Assembly (NCBI GenBank): GCA_963597615.1
Contig: CAVBQS010000044.1
Span: 1 to 59,471 of the forward strand
Length of the DNA stretch: 59,471 bases
From: CAKRJP01 sp963597615
GTDB taxonomy: Bacteria > Bacillota > Clostridia > Lachnospirales > Lachnospiraceae
Direction: 5' to 3'
In this document: in pieces, positions 9,701 through 17,830 of the stretch
How positions within the stretch are numbered: position 1 is the first letter of the stretch
Layout: the number at the start of each line of letters is the position of its first letter
Made by a program: the position numbers and the translations under genes
Notes under the pieces: generated by a model
What the model was told of the DNA's origin: nothing
Database searches by the model: none
The model's input: the letters and a program-made list of their open reading frames with translations, nothing else

Positions 9701-10094
9701 CCAATCCAACCTGCGTAAGAGCATCTATAGCCCGTTTTCTGCGCTCTTCCTTTCCAATACCCGAGATAGTGAGAGCCAATTCCACATTGGCCAGTACCGT
9801 TTGGTGGGGAATTAAATTATAGCTTTGAAATACAAATCCAATGGTATGATTGCGATAGGAATCCCAGTCCCTGTCCTTATATTTTTTTGTGGAAATCCCA
9901 TTAATAATTAAATCGCCACTATCGTAGCGATCTAATCCACCAATAATATTTAACAGCGTGGTTTTCCCGGAACCACTGGGACCTAAAATGGCAACAAATT
10001 CGTTGTCTCTAAGATTTAAGCTCACATCATCTAGAGCCTGCTGGACCAAATCCCCTGTTCGGTATTCCTTCCGAATATTCTTGATCTGTAACAT
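6738..10094 (-). CDS. MacB-like ABC transporter, fused ATPase and FtsX-type permease
   Basis: A single 1118-residue chain carrying both parts of an ABC transporter. Residues 1 to about 230 are the ATPase, with Walker A GPSGSGKT, signature MSGGQMQRVAIARAL and Walker B ILLADEPTGALD. A membrane helix follows at about 260-285, then a very large extracytoplasmic region of roughly 650 residues that is Asp/Glu/Gln rich and largely helical, then three C-terminal helices of the FtsX permease type ending in PSRKAAKSDPVTALRTE. The family includes MacB and Lol-type mechanotransmission transporters acting on lipids, peptides or cell-wall factors. The extracytoplasmic region is much larger than in MacB. 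Ribosome site AGGAG at a 6-nt distance. Follows lepB by 47 bp. Confidence 0.9.
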   Translation of the reverse strand: MLQIKNIRKEYRTGDLVQQALDDVSLNLRDNEFVAILGPSGSGKTTLLNIIGGLDRYDSGDLIINGISTKKYKDRDWDSYRNHTIGFVFQSYNLIPHQTVLANVELALTISGIGKEERRKRAIDALTQVGLGQQLHKRPSQMSGGQMQRVAIARALVNDPDILLADEPTGALDSDTSIQVMDLLKEVAKDRLVVMVTHNPELAQEYATRIVTLKDGKILADSNEFVVNENEIGTPQHKNMGKSSMSFLTALGLSFNNLRTKKARTLLTSFAGSIGIIGIALILALSNGVNDYIQKTEEETLSEYPLQIQSTGFDLTSMMVSSSTASEKDSDSKEGKKDQVKIASVVTNMFDTMNTNDLKSLKKYLDSEDCKVDQYANAVEYSYGISPQIYRQDEDKVYQVHPDSSFASVGLGASSSNSLMSSMMSTNIFFQMPENENLYKDQYDVKAGRWPKNYKECVLVLTSDGSMSDFLLYTLGLRDQVELTDMIKQFANEEEITTPEDMGTYTYDDILGKTFKLVNATNYYEYDSQYKVWKDKTDNADYMKKLVADGEDLTIVGIVQPAEGAKAASLTSGINYPASLVTHVVEEAKNSEIVKQQMANPKIDVFTGEEFGEETDSDFDMSSLFKVDEAALANAFTMDTDALAAGGGENGASLDLASALNLDTSLVNVEGMGNLLTSLTEGYQAYAAQHPEADYSNLQNDFNAYLQSESATKMIQKHFGDLMKNTEGTTITSEQMQELITNVMEGFLGYMADKPEVTPDQYSSCLQEYLQTEEALKIMSDWANKVFTMPEISISNEELTAIAGELVDNYQTYVEENGLADLSKMGENFANYLQSEDGQYRLSSGLVGAINTDTIQAGLVNAINSYVEQLMNSMAGAFSIDANALTSAFRFNMTEEDLQELMSSMAANTGSTYDNNLKNLGYADFAEPSGINIYPKDFENKEKIVEILDDYNQKMEDAGESDKVISYTDIVGTLMTSVTDIINTISYVLIAFVAISLVVSSIMIGVITYISVLERKKEIGILRAIGASKGNVSQVFNAETFIIGLLAGVLGIGISLLILIPGNMVIHHVAGNTDVNAVLPVLPALVLILLSVGLTLLGGLIPSRKAAKSDPVTALRTE

Positions 10095-10141
10095 AAAACA
10101 CTCCTAATCTTTTTAAACTACCGAATAAGCAGTCATCTCAT

Positions 10142-10738
10142 CTATTCTACAAAAGAAATACTGCTAAAAGGCCAGTAGCGAAAAACTGCTTTAGCCAAAA
10201 TCTGATCCTTACTTACAAATTTATTGTTCCAATATCTAGAATCCAAGCTATTATTTCGATTATCTCCCATTACGAAATAGCTATCCTCCGGCACTACATA
10301 GGGGCCAAATTCCCCTTCCGTCTCCTCTGCACAAAAACAATCATCTAAAGGTGTCTCCGAGCCATTAATATAGACATTTCCATCTTTAATCTCCACCGTC
10401 TCCCCGGGAAGTCCAATGATACGCTTGATAAAAGTTTTGGAGGTATCATCAGGATACTTAAAAATAATAATATCATAACGCTCTGGATCATCTTTAATAT
10501 AAGCCAACCGATTTCCAAAAATCCGGTCTCCCTGCATAATGGTATTTTGCATAGACCCTGATGGGATGGTAGCATTGATATAGACAAACTGGCTTAAGAT
10601 AAATACCACCACAAATATAATGATAAAGGTCTTTGCATAATCAAACAGCGCCGCCTTCACAGAACCATATTCCTTGTTGTTCTCGCTCTCTTTTTTCTTC
10701 AAATGATCGACGGGAGTCTTTTCTTCTTTATTACTCAT
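10142..10738 (-). CDS. lepB: Signal peptidase I
   Basis: Membrane-anchored serine protease that removes signal peptides from exported proteins. The chosen start at 10738 gives 198 residues because AAAGGAAA lies at the right distance, whereas the upstream ATG at 10771 has no ribosome site. One N-terminal membrane helix spans about residues 36-54. The catalytic Ser62 is in IPSGSMQNT and the general-base Lys105 in FIKRIIGLPGE, and box E is MGDNRNNSLDSRYW. The charged cytoplasmic N-terminus is longer than in minimal Gram-positive enzymes. It is first in a possible operon with the ABC transporter and P-type ATPase, with no terminator between. Confidence 0.95.
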   Translation of the reverse strand: MSNKEEKTPVDHLKKKESENNKEYGSVKAALFDYAKTFIIIFVVVFILSQFVYINATIPSGSMQNTIMQGDRIFGNRLAYIKDDPERYDIIIFKYPDDTSKTFIKRIIGLPGETVEIKDGNVYINGSETPLDDCFCAEETEGEFGPYVVPEDSYFVMGDNRNNSLDSRYWNNKFVSKDQILAKAVFRYWPFSSISFVE

Positions 10739-10810
10739 ATTTTCATTTCCTTTAAAATAATCTATTAGCATTCTAGTTTCGACTACACAAAATATAAATA
10801 GTCATTCTTT

Positions 10811-10839
10811 ATTATAGAATTCCTATACCTGCCATTCAA
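10811..10839 (-). promoter_or_regulatory. Promoter of lepB unit
   Basis: On the minus strand TTGAAT (10834-10839), 17-bp spacer, perfect TATAAT (10811-10816). Transcription would start near 10804. Confidence 0.7.
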
Positions 10840-10931
10840 CTTTTAAACCATTAAAAATTATAACTTTTCTGTTAATTTTCGCTAAGTCAAAGCTATAAAT
10901 TAAGATCCATCCAAAGTTTCCAGTATATAGA

Positions 10932-10958
10932 AACCCCCGACGCCATGCGTCGAGGGTC
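10932..10958 (-). terminator. Terminator of pckA
   Basis: The GC-rich stem CCCTCGACGC / GCGTCGGGGG with a 3-nt core loop, followed on the minus strand by UUUCU, lies 35 bp after the pckA stop. Confidence 0.8.
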
Positions 10959-10992
10959 TTATTTTATAAAAACTTATATTTCTATATAATTC

Positions 10993-12603
10993 TTATAACT
11001 GAGGTCCTGCAGAAACAAGTGCCTTACCAGCTTCATTTCCTTCATATTTTGCGAAGTTCTTGTTGAATCTTGCAGCAAGATCCTTAGCCTTAGCTTCCCA
11101 CTCAGAAGCATCTGCATAAGTATCTCTAGGATCAAGGATTCCTGAATCTACTCCTGGAAGTTCTGTAGGAACTTCGAAGTTGAACATTGGAATTGTCTTT
11201 GTAGGAGCATTGTTGATGTCTCCAGAAAGGATTGCATCGATGATTCCTCTTGTATCCTTAATAGTGATTCTCTTACCAGTTCCATTCCATCCTGTATTTA
11301 CAAGATAAGCCTTAGCTCCGCTCTTCTCCATCTTCTTAACAAGCTCTTCTGCATATTTTGTAGGATGTAACTCCAAGAATGCCTGTCCAAAGCAAGCTGA
11401 GAATGTAGGTGTAGGCTCTGTGATTCCACGCTCTGTACCTGCAAGCTTAGCTGTAAATCCTGAAAGGAAATAGTACTGCGTCTGCTCTGGTGTCAAGATA
11501 GATACTGGAGGAAGTACTCCAAATGCATCTGCTGAAAGGAAGATTACATTCTTAGCAGCTGGTGCTGAAGAAATTGGCTTAACAATGTTAGTAATGTGAT
11601 TGATTGGGTAAGATACACGAGTGTTTTCTGTTACGCTCTTGTCATCAAAATCAATCTTTCCTTCTGCATCTACTGTTACGTTCTCAAGAAGAGCATCTCT
11701 CTTGATTGCATTGTAGATATCAGGCTCAGACTCTTTGTCAAGTCCGATAACCTTAGCGTAGCATCCACCCTCAAAGTTGAATACTCCGTTGTCATCCCAA
11801 CCGTGCTCATCATCACCGATGAGAAGTCTCTTAGGATCTGTAGAAAGAGTAGTCTTTCCTGTTCCTGATAATCCGAAGAAGATTGCTGTATTCTCACCGT
11901 TCATATCAGCATTTGCTGAACAATGCATAGAAGCAATTCCCTTAAGTGGAAGGTAGTAGTTCATCATAGAGAACATACCCTTCTTCATCTCTCCGCCGTA
12001 CCATGTGTTAATGATAACCTGCTCTTTAGATGTAATATTAAATGCTACACATGTCTCAGAATTCAATCCAAGCTCTGCAAAGTTTTCAACTTTAGCCTTA
12101 GAAGCATTGTAAACTACGAAATCTGGCTCGAAGTTCTCAAGCTCTTCTGCTGTTGGCTTGATAAACATATTTGTAACAAAGTGAGCCTGCCAAGCAACCT
12201 CTACGATGAAACGAACTGCCATACGTGTATCTTTATTAGCTCCGCAGAAAGCATCTACTACATAAAGCTTCTTATCAGAAAGCTCTTTCTTTGCAAGATC
12301 CTTAACTGCTGCCCATGTATCCTCTGTCATTGGGTGGTTATCGTTGTGATATTCCTCTGAATCCCACCATACAGTACCCTTAGAATTCTCATCCATAACA
12401 ATGTATTTGTCTTTAGGAGAACGTCCTGTGTAAATACCTGTCATAACGTTTACGGCACCAAGTTCGGTTTCTTTACCAACTTCGTATCCCTCAAGACCTT
12501 CTTTTGTCTCTTCCTCAAACAACAACTCATAAGAAGGATTGTAAACGATCTCGGTTGTTCCTGTGATACCATACTTGCTTAAATTGATTTCTGCCATCTT
12601 CAT
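10993..12603 (-). CDS. pckA: Phosphoenolpyruvate carboxykinase (ATP)
   Basis: Interconverts oxaloacetate + ATP and phosphoenolpyruvate + CO2 + ADP. In anaerobes it often runs in the carboxylating direction towards C4 acids. The 536-residue length fits the ATP-dependent family. Seen are GIYTGRSPKDKYI, the Mn2+-binding WYGGEMKKG region, the kinase-1a P-loop GLSGTGKTTLS, the metal site LIGDDEHGW and the adenine-binding GWNGTGKRI(T)I region. Two in-frame ATGs (12603 and 12597) share one GAGG, with spacings of 4 and 10 nt, so the exact start is uncertain by two codons. Monocistronic, with its own promoter and terminator. Confidence 0.97.
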   Translation of the reverse strand: MKMAEINLSKYGITGTTEIVYNPSYELLFEEETKEGLEGYEVGKETELGAVNVMTGIYTGRSPKDKYIVMDENSKGTVWWDSEEYHNDNHPMTEDTWAAVKDLAKKELSDKKLYVVDAFCGANKDTRMAVRFIVEVAWQAHFVTNMFIKPTAEELENFEPDFVVYNASKAKVENFAELGLNSETCVAFNITSKEQVIINTWYGGEMKKGMFSMMNYYLPLKGIASMHCSANADMNGENTAIFFGLSGTGKTTLSTDPKRLLIGDDEHGWDDNGVFNFEGGCYAKVIGLDKESEPDIYNAIKRDALLENVTVDAEGKIDFDDKSVTENTRVSYPINHITNIVKPISSAPAAKNVIFLSADAFGVLPPVSILTPEQTQYYFLSGFTAKLAGTERGITEPTPTFSACFGQAFLELHPTKYAEELVKKMEKSGAKAYLVNTGWNGTGKRITIKDTRGIIDAILSGDINNAPTKTIPMFNFEVPTELPGVDSGILDPRDTYADASEWEAKAKDLAARFNKNFAKYEGNEAGKALVSAGPQL

Positions 12604-12647
12604 CTAACCTCATTTCTTAAAAATAATAAGTTAATATACACATGCTT

Positions 12648-12675
12648 ATTATACAATATCAAAATTCAAAATCAA
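12648..12675 (-). promoter_or_regulatory. Promoter of pckA
   Basis: TTGATT (12670-12675), 16-bp spacer and perfect TATAAT (12648-12653) on the minus strand. The rest of 12676-12890 is AT-rich; I see no further gene or clear terminator there. Confidence 0.65.
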
Positions 12676-12890
12676 CAAAATATTAACAATTTCGCCCTTC
12701 GCATTTTAAACAATTTTTTGCCAGCAACAATTCCTATTTCCGTCAAAACAGCAGTTTTTTATGTTCTTTTCCATATTTTTTTGCATTTTTCCGTAGATTT
12801 CCTTCATTTATAAATTGATACAAAAGGCATTCTCCCCAACAAATCCCAGCTTAATCCGGAAGAGGGTCTTCAAAAAAAATGTATGGACTT

Positions 12891-14147
12891 TTATACAATT
12901 TTAGCCTCTTTGTCTATAATGGGGCGATACAGAGCTTTGTATCTTTTTTTGTCTCTCACAGCTAAGATTCCTGTAAGCCCTAAAAATAGACATCCCGTTA
13001 CAAGGACTAAAGCCCAAGTAAGCTTAGATCCTGCCACATCATAAAGTCCTCCAATAATCATTTGGAATCCACTCATAACTGCCACACGAAATACTTCCAG
13101 CAGGCCATTAATCCGTCCTCTGTGGCTTACTGGCACCCTTCTTGTTAGATAGGGGCTTTCTGCTAGCATGTTGGCAACTTCTCCCCAGGTCATTATAATC
13201 ATAGCTACATAATAAAAGGGAATATGCCCCATAAACCTTATAAACACCCCATATCCTATTAGCATCATTAAATAGCCGCAGGCAGTTTTCATAGGTTCCG
13301 ACAGTTTTCTAAGAAGCCTGGTAAATATAGGGGTAAACACTACAACGATAATACAGTTCACACTGGTAATAGTTCCATAGATCACAGCTCCAGCGTCCCC
13401 ATGTATTTTTACCAATTCTAAAGGCACAAGGTAATTGTACATTTGATACATAGCTCCATATCCACTAATGGTCAATATAAACAATAATATTATTTTATTT
13501 TCTTTTAGGATTAACCATAAGCTCTCACCCTGACGACTGGCTTGATAAGTGGCCTCAACTCCCAATTCTTTTTCTGGTTTAATATTTTTTATAAAGAAAA
13601 AAATCAAGACAGAGGACAAAGCAATAGAAAGACCACTGATCAAGAAGGAAAGCCATAAAAACTTAGCAAACAAAAAACCTGCCACTGCCGAGGTTATGAT
13701 CATTCCAAAGTTGGCCCCTAAATATTGCAGGGAATAGGCCCTTTCTCGATCTGCTGTCACTGTTAAATCTGCAGTTAGGGCATTGTAGGAAGGACTTTCC
13801 ATACTCTGGGCAGTAGAGGCAAAAAACATTAATAAAATTGAAAATTTCGTCAAGGGAATAAAAGCACAGATTACATAGCAGCTTACAGAAATTATATCTA
13901 GAAAGACAATATTATTTTTTTTGCTGAATCGGTCAGCCATTTTACCGCCGATTATATTGGCTGGAACCGTGAGAAACCCCATTGCAGCTACAACAAAAGC
14001 CACCTCTGCCGCCTGCATATGAAGCTTCTGACTAAGGATCATGGTTAACATAGGCCGGATCATAGACCCCATAGCCGTAACCAAGCGTCCAAAGCACAAG
14101 ATGTAATTTTCCCTTCTAAGTCCCTTGTATTGCGAAATTAAATTCAT
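12891..14147 (-). CDS. MFS family permease
   Basis: A 418-residue membrane protein with about 12 helices in two halves. The loop after helix 2, GGKMADRFSKKNNI, is the major facilitator signature (GxxADRxxRR type). The substrate is not evident; the overall pattern is that of drug or unknown-substrate exporters. Start ATG at 14147 follows AGAGG with 7-nt spacing. It lies downstream of the GH32 gene but a long hairpin separates them, so it may be read partly through from the sucrose unit or from its own promoter. No clear terminator follows it. Confidence 0.88.
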   Translation of the reverse strand: MNLISQYKGLRRENYILCFGRLVTAMGSMIRPMLTMILSQKLHMQAAEVAFVVAAMGFLTVPANIIGGKMADRFSKKNNIVFLDIISVSCYVICAFIPLTKFSILLMFFASTAQSMESPSYNALTADLTVTADRERAYSLQYLGANFGMIITSAVAGFLFAKFLWLSFLISGLSIALSSVLIFFFIKNIKPEKELGVEATYQASRQGESLWLILKENKIILLFILTISGYGAMYQMYNYLVPLELVKIHGDAGAVIYGTITSVNCIIVVVFTPIFTRLLRKLSEPMKTACGYLMMLIGYGVFIRFMGHIPFYYVAMIIMTWGEVANMLAESPYLTRRVPVSHRGRINGLLEVFRVAVMSGFQMIIGGLYDVAGSKLTWALVLVTGCLFLGLTGILAVRDKKRYKALYRPIIDKEAKIV

Positions 14148-14187
14148 GCTGTTGCCTCTTTTATTTCTAATTATTTGTCTTTTAGAA

Positions 14188-14233
14188 TACAGCGAAAGTG
14201 GCCACCTGTCTATAGGTAGCCACTTTCGCTGTA
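14188..14233. terminator. Long hairpin after the sucrose hydrolase gene
   Basis: A 20-bp stem (from TACAGCGAAAGTGGC to GCCACTTTCGCTGTA) with one mismatch and a 6-nt loop. No strong U run follows on either side, so it may act as a processing or stabilising hairpin rather than a full terminator. Confidence 0.65.
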
Positions 14234-14243
14234 GTATAATATT

Positions 14244-15671
14244 CTATTCAATCAAACCAAAATCGATCTCTGCTCCAGGAGCTTCAATTTCCAAGCTATA
14301 TTCTGTTGGATAATATCTAGTGGAAAATACATATTCTCCATCGTTAACAAATACTTCCACAGAAGATATATCTGCAAGAATCTCCAAATTATCTAAAGAA
14401 TCAATATCCAGATAGCGTAGTCCACGACCAGCTGACAAACCGCCTTTATCCTGGCTGTCAAACTTCATAGAGAATCTTCCCTCTGCATATTCCAGATTTA
14501 ATCCCTGGCAAAGCTTCACTTTGCAATGATTCTCTTGAATCCCCTGTATCTTTACATCATAGACCTTTGTATTATTTTCAGAAATTTTATCCTTTACAAC
14601 TTTTCTTTTTTGTTTCTTAGTTTCCAATTCTCTGATAGGTCTCTGACAGATTACACCGTCATCCCTTAGGTAGATTTCTCTTGGGAATGTAAAGCAATGC
14701 TGCCATCCATTTGCTATGGTTGGGTTGGTATACTCCTCACAATCCGGCATACCCATCCAGCTAATGTGAATACGTCTTCCATCCTCTGCCTCAAAGCTTT
14801 GTGGTGCATAATAATCAAAGCCATAATCCCACAATTTGTATTCTGAAAGCTTGTAGTCTCCTAAGATATCTCCATGGATCTCAAAATATCCAGACTGATA
14901 AACATTGCGGTCCTCCCAAAGGCCACCTTCTAAACCTTGCGCTGAAGTTGATAAAATCTTCTTATTTTCCACTTCAAAATAATCCGGGCATTCCCACATG
15001 TATCCAAAGGCCTCCTGGGATTCAATACGACACTTATAATCCCAATGAACTTTATCCTTAGATTCAAATACCAACACCAGGCCTATGCTGTTTTTAGTCC
15101 TGGCTCCCTGGACCATATAATAGGTATCCTTCTCCTTCCAAACCTTAGGATCTCTTACATGGCGGGATAGGTCCTTAGGATAATCACTATTTTTCATAAG
15201 TAACTGTTTGGGAGAAAAATGGAATCCATCCTTACTGGTAACTAAAATAGTGTTACCTTCTCTTCCATCGTTGATGTAATCATAATCCCCATCTTCTAAT
15301 TTCACATTTCCTGTGTAGTACAGATACATGGTATCATCTTCAATAAATGCAGATCCAGAATATACCCCGTGGCAATCAAAGACCTGATCTGGATAAAGGG
15401 CTGTACCCTGATAGTCCCAGTCGATCATATTTTCACTGGTATAATGACCCCACATTTTCACCCCACCTTCCGGATCAAAGGGAGAATATTGAAAGAATGC
15501 ATGGAAGGCTCCCTGAAACTGACACAGTCCATTGGGATCATTGAGCCATCCGATAGGGGGCATTAGATGAAGCTTTTGCCTAAACTTATCTTTCCCAGTT
15601 TTCTCTACTTCCTTTGCTACTTCTTCTGCGAAATCTGTAAGCTTCGCCAAATCTTTCGTCAATGCATTCAT
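14244..15671 (-). CDS. scrB: Sucrose-6-phosphate hydrolase, glycoside hydrolase family 32
   Basis: Cleaves the fructosyl bond of sucrose-6-phosphate after PTS uptake, giving glucose-6-phosphate and fructose. At 475 residues it has the normal GH32 size: a five-bladed propeller and a C-terminal beta-sandwich. The three acidic residues are Asp45 in WLNDPNG (nucleophile), Asp174 in RDPKVW (transition state) and Glu227 in ECPDYF (acid/base). No signal peptide, so cytosolic. The ribosome site is weak (GAG). It starts 33 bp after the PTS gene stop, in the same transcript. Specificity for sucrose over other fructosides is inferred from the PTS partner. Confidence 0.92.
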   Translation of the reverse strand: MNALTKDLAKLTDFAEEVAKEVEKTGKDKFRQKLHLMPPIGWLNDPNGLCQFQGAFHAFFQYSPFDPEGGVKMWGHYTSENMIDWDYQGTALYPDQVFDCHGVYSGSAFIEDDTMYLYYTGNVKLEDGDYDYINDGREGNTILVTSKDGFHFSPKQLLMKNSDYPKDLSRHVRDPKVWKEKDTYYMVQGARTKNSIGLVLVFESKDKVHWDYKCRIESQEAFGYMWECPDYFEVENKKILSTSAQGLEGGLWEDRNVYQSGYFEIHGDILGDYKLSEYKLWDYGFDYYAPQSFEAEDGRRIHISWMGMPDCEEYTNPTIANGWQHCFTFPREIYLRDDGVICQRPIRELETKKQKRKVVKDKISENNTKVYDVKIQGIQENHCKVKLCQGLNLEYAEGRFSMKFDSQDKGGLSAGRGLRYLDIDSLDNLEILADISSVEVFVNDGEYVFSTRYYPTEYSLEIEAPGAEIDFGLIE

Positions 15672-15704
15672 ATGCTATCACTCGCTTGTTTTTAATTTCT
15701 TTTG

Positions 15705-17606
15705 CTACTTTTTAATTTTCATTACCTTATCAACAGGGCTTACAGTCTTAGGTTGTGCCTTTTCAACACCGGCAAACTCATCTGCATTTGTAAGGATCAT
15801 CATGGTTGTAGTCGGATATCCTGCCTTCTTAATCTCTGCAAGATCTGCCTCAATTAAGACATCTCCCTTCTTAACCTTAGCTCCCTGGTCTACCTTCTTG
15901 GTAAATCCAGCCCCATCCATCTTTACAGTATCAATACCGATATGGATCAAAATCTCTGCTCCGGCAGGAGACTGAATTGCCACTGCATGGCCTGTAGGGA
16001 ACATAGTTACTATCTCTCCGTCACATGGAGCAACAAATCTTCCATTCTCAGGTTCAATGGCTACAGTAGTTCCTAACATTTCTGAAGCAAATGTAGGATC
16101 TGGTACCTGGCTAGTCTCAACAACTGCACCAGCTACAGGACTTGAAATTTCCTCTTCTGTTTCAGATTTAGAAACTTCTGGCTTTTCTTCAACAGTTTCT
16201 TCTTTCTTTGGATCTTCCTCTGTGGCTTTAGCCTGTGGTTCCTCTTTGAAAAGGATGAAGGAAACTACAAATCCTACAACTGTTGCAACGATCATAATCA
16301 AGGCATACTGCACTACATAGTTTGTTGTAATCAAAAATCCAAAGACACCTGTGATTCCGTAAGCAGTTGCTCCTACGCCTGTGATTCCTGCCACAAGACC
16401 TCCGGCAACACCACCGATACATCCTGCGATAAATGGTTTCATGTAACGAACGTTTACACCAAAAATTGCTGGCTCTGTAATTCCAAGATAAGCAGACAAG
16501 GCAGCAGGAAGAGCTACTGATTTTGTCTTAGCACTCTTAGACTTTACAGCTACTGCCAAACAAGCTGCACCCTGAGCTACGTTAGCAGCTGTAGCAACTG
16601 GCATCCAGGTATTGAGTCCAGAAGAACTTAACATACCAGCTTCAATGGCATTATACATATGATGAAGTCCAGCTACTACTGTAGGTGCATAAAGACCACC
16701 TACCAAAGCAGCTCCCAGACCAAATGGCAGAGCAATTAACTGCTGGGCTCCTGTTAATACCCAGTTCTCAATGGTAGAGAAAATAGGTCCAATAATTGTA
16801 AGAGTTAAATATCCTGTTACAAGAACTGTCACAAGAGGTGTTACAAAAAGATCAATCATCTCCGGTACAATCTTATGCAATTTTTTCTCAATCACAGACA
16901 TTAAAAAGACTGCAATTACTACCGGAATTACATGGCCTTGATAACCTACCAGGTCAATGTCATAAAGGCCAAACCAAACAGAAGCTTTTGGAATATCAGA
17001 TGCTGCCATTCCTGCAACGCTCCATGCATTTACCAAACTGGTATGTACCATGATCATACCAATAACAGCTCCTAGGTAAACATTTCCCCCAAATGTCTTA
17101 GCCGCGCTAATAGCAATCAAAATTGGCAAGAATACGAAGGCCGCATTACTAAACAAATGAATAATGGTATAAGTAGATGAATCTGCCATCTGTGGCCACA
17201 GATTACAGAAGCCTTCCAAAAGTCCCATTAAAAGACCACTGGCTACAATGGCCGGAATAATCGGAACAAACACATCTCCTAAGGTTTTAATTCCCCTCTT
17301 GAAAATGTTCTGTTTGGAGACTGCCGCCTTCTTTACATCTTCCTTAGTTCCTCCTGTAATGCCTGCTAACTGAATAAATTCATCATATACCTTGTTAACA
17401 GTACCAGTTCCGAAAATGATTTGAAGCTGCCCCTGGGCTTCAAATACTCCCTTCACACCATCCACATTCTCAATCTTAGTCTTATCGCACTTACTATTGT
17501 CAGCGATAACCAATCTCAGTCTTGTTGCGCAGTGTGCTGCTGAAACAATGTTTTCTTTTCCACCAATGTACTCAAGGGTCTCTTTTGCAGAGTTCTTATA
17601 ATCCAT
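15705..17606 (-). CDS. scrA: Sucrose-type PTS permease EIIBCA
   Basis: Takes up and phosphorylates a glucoside, probably sucrose, at the membrane. Domain order is EIIB (about 1-85; phosphorylated Cys26 in HCATRLRL), EIIC (about 105-450; membrane helices) and a Crr-type EIIA (about 490-620; active His555 in LIHIGIDTV). A Glu/Pro-rich linker joins EIIC and EIIA. At 633 residues it matches ScrA-like proteins. The ribosome site AAGGAG lies 8 nt before ATG 17606. The GH32 hydrolase follows at once, and a LacI regulator precedes, which supports sucrose. A trehalose or beta-glucoside substrate is less likely given GH32. Confidence 0.92.
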   Translation of the reverse strand: MDYKNSAKETLEYIGGKENIVSAAHCATRLRLVIADNSKCDKTKIENVDGVKGVFEAQGQLQIIFGTGTVNKVYDEFIQLAGITGGTKEDVKKAAVSKQNIFKRGIKTLGDVFVPIIPAIVASGLLMGLLEGFCNLWPQMADSSTYTIIHLFSNAAFVFLPILIAISAAKTFGGNVYLGAVIGMIMVHTSLVNAWSVAGMAASDIPKASVWFGLYDIDLVGYQGHVIPVVIAVFLMSVIEKKLHKIVPEMIDLFVTPLVTVLVTGYLTLTIIGPIFSTIENWVLTGAQQLIALPFGLGAALVGGLYAPTVVAGLHHMYNAIEAGMLSSSGLNTWMPVATAANVAQGAACLAVAVKSKSAKTKSVALPAALSAYLGITEPAIFGVNVRYMKPFIAGCIGGVAGGLVAGITGVGATAYGITGVFGFLITTNYVVQYALIMIVATVVGFVVSFILFKEEPQAKATEEDPKKEETVEEKPEVSKSETEEEISSPVAGAVVETSQVPDPTFASEMLGTTVAIEPENGRFVAPCDGEIVTMFPTGHAVAIQSPAGAEILIHIGIDTVKMDGAGFTKKVDQGAKVKKGDVLIEADLAEIKKAGYPTTTMMILTNADEFAGVEKAQPKTVSPVDKVMKIKK

Positions 17607-17634
17607 AAGTGTTCTCCTTCCTTTTTTAACTTAA

Positions 17635-17652
17635 TGTGTAATCGTTTTCACA
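17635..17652. promoter_or_regulatory. cre / LacI-family operator in front of the sucrose PTS gene
   Basis: TGTGTAATCGTTTTCACA is an 18-bp palindrome with the central CG of LacI-family operators. Its inner 14 bp on the minus strand, TGAAAACGATTACA, match the CcpA cre consensus TGWAANCGNTNWCA at every position. It sits 12-30 bp downstream of the -10 box, a position where a bound protein blocks transcription. It may bind CcpA, the adjacent LacI protein, or both. Confidence 0.75.
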
Positions 17653-17664
17653 TTTCGTAATTTT

Positions 17665-17693
17665 ATCTTAATTTATTTTGAACAAATTGTAAA
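17665..17693 (-). promoter_or_regulatory. Promoter of the sucrose PTS-hydrolase operon
   Basis: TTTACA (17688-17693), 17-bp spacer, TAAGAT (17665-17670) on the minus strand, directly upstream of the operator. Confidence 0.7.
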
Positions 17694-17773
17694 GGCGTCA
17701 TATTTCACGATAATATGTGACAAAAATTGTACAATACGCACAAGGATCTTCTGTAATCTTCCAAAAAAAACAT

Positions 17774-17815
17774 AAAAAAGAGAACTTCATTCATAAAAAT
17801 GAAGTTCTCTTTTTT
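17774..17815. terminator. Bidirectional terminator after the LacI-type regulator gene
   Basis: A 17-bp stem built from AAAAAAGAGAACTTCAT and its complement, with an 8-nt loop and U/A runs on both sides. It ends the regulator transcript before the sucrose operon promoter. Confidence 0.85.
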
Positions 17816-17830
17816 GTTTCTTTTTACTTT

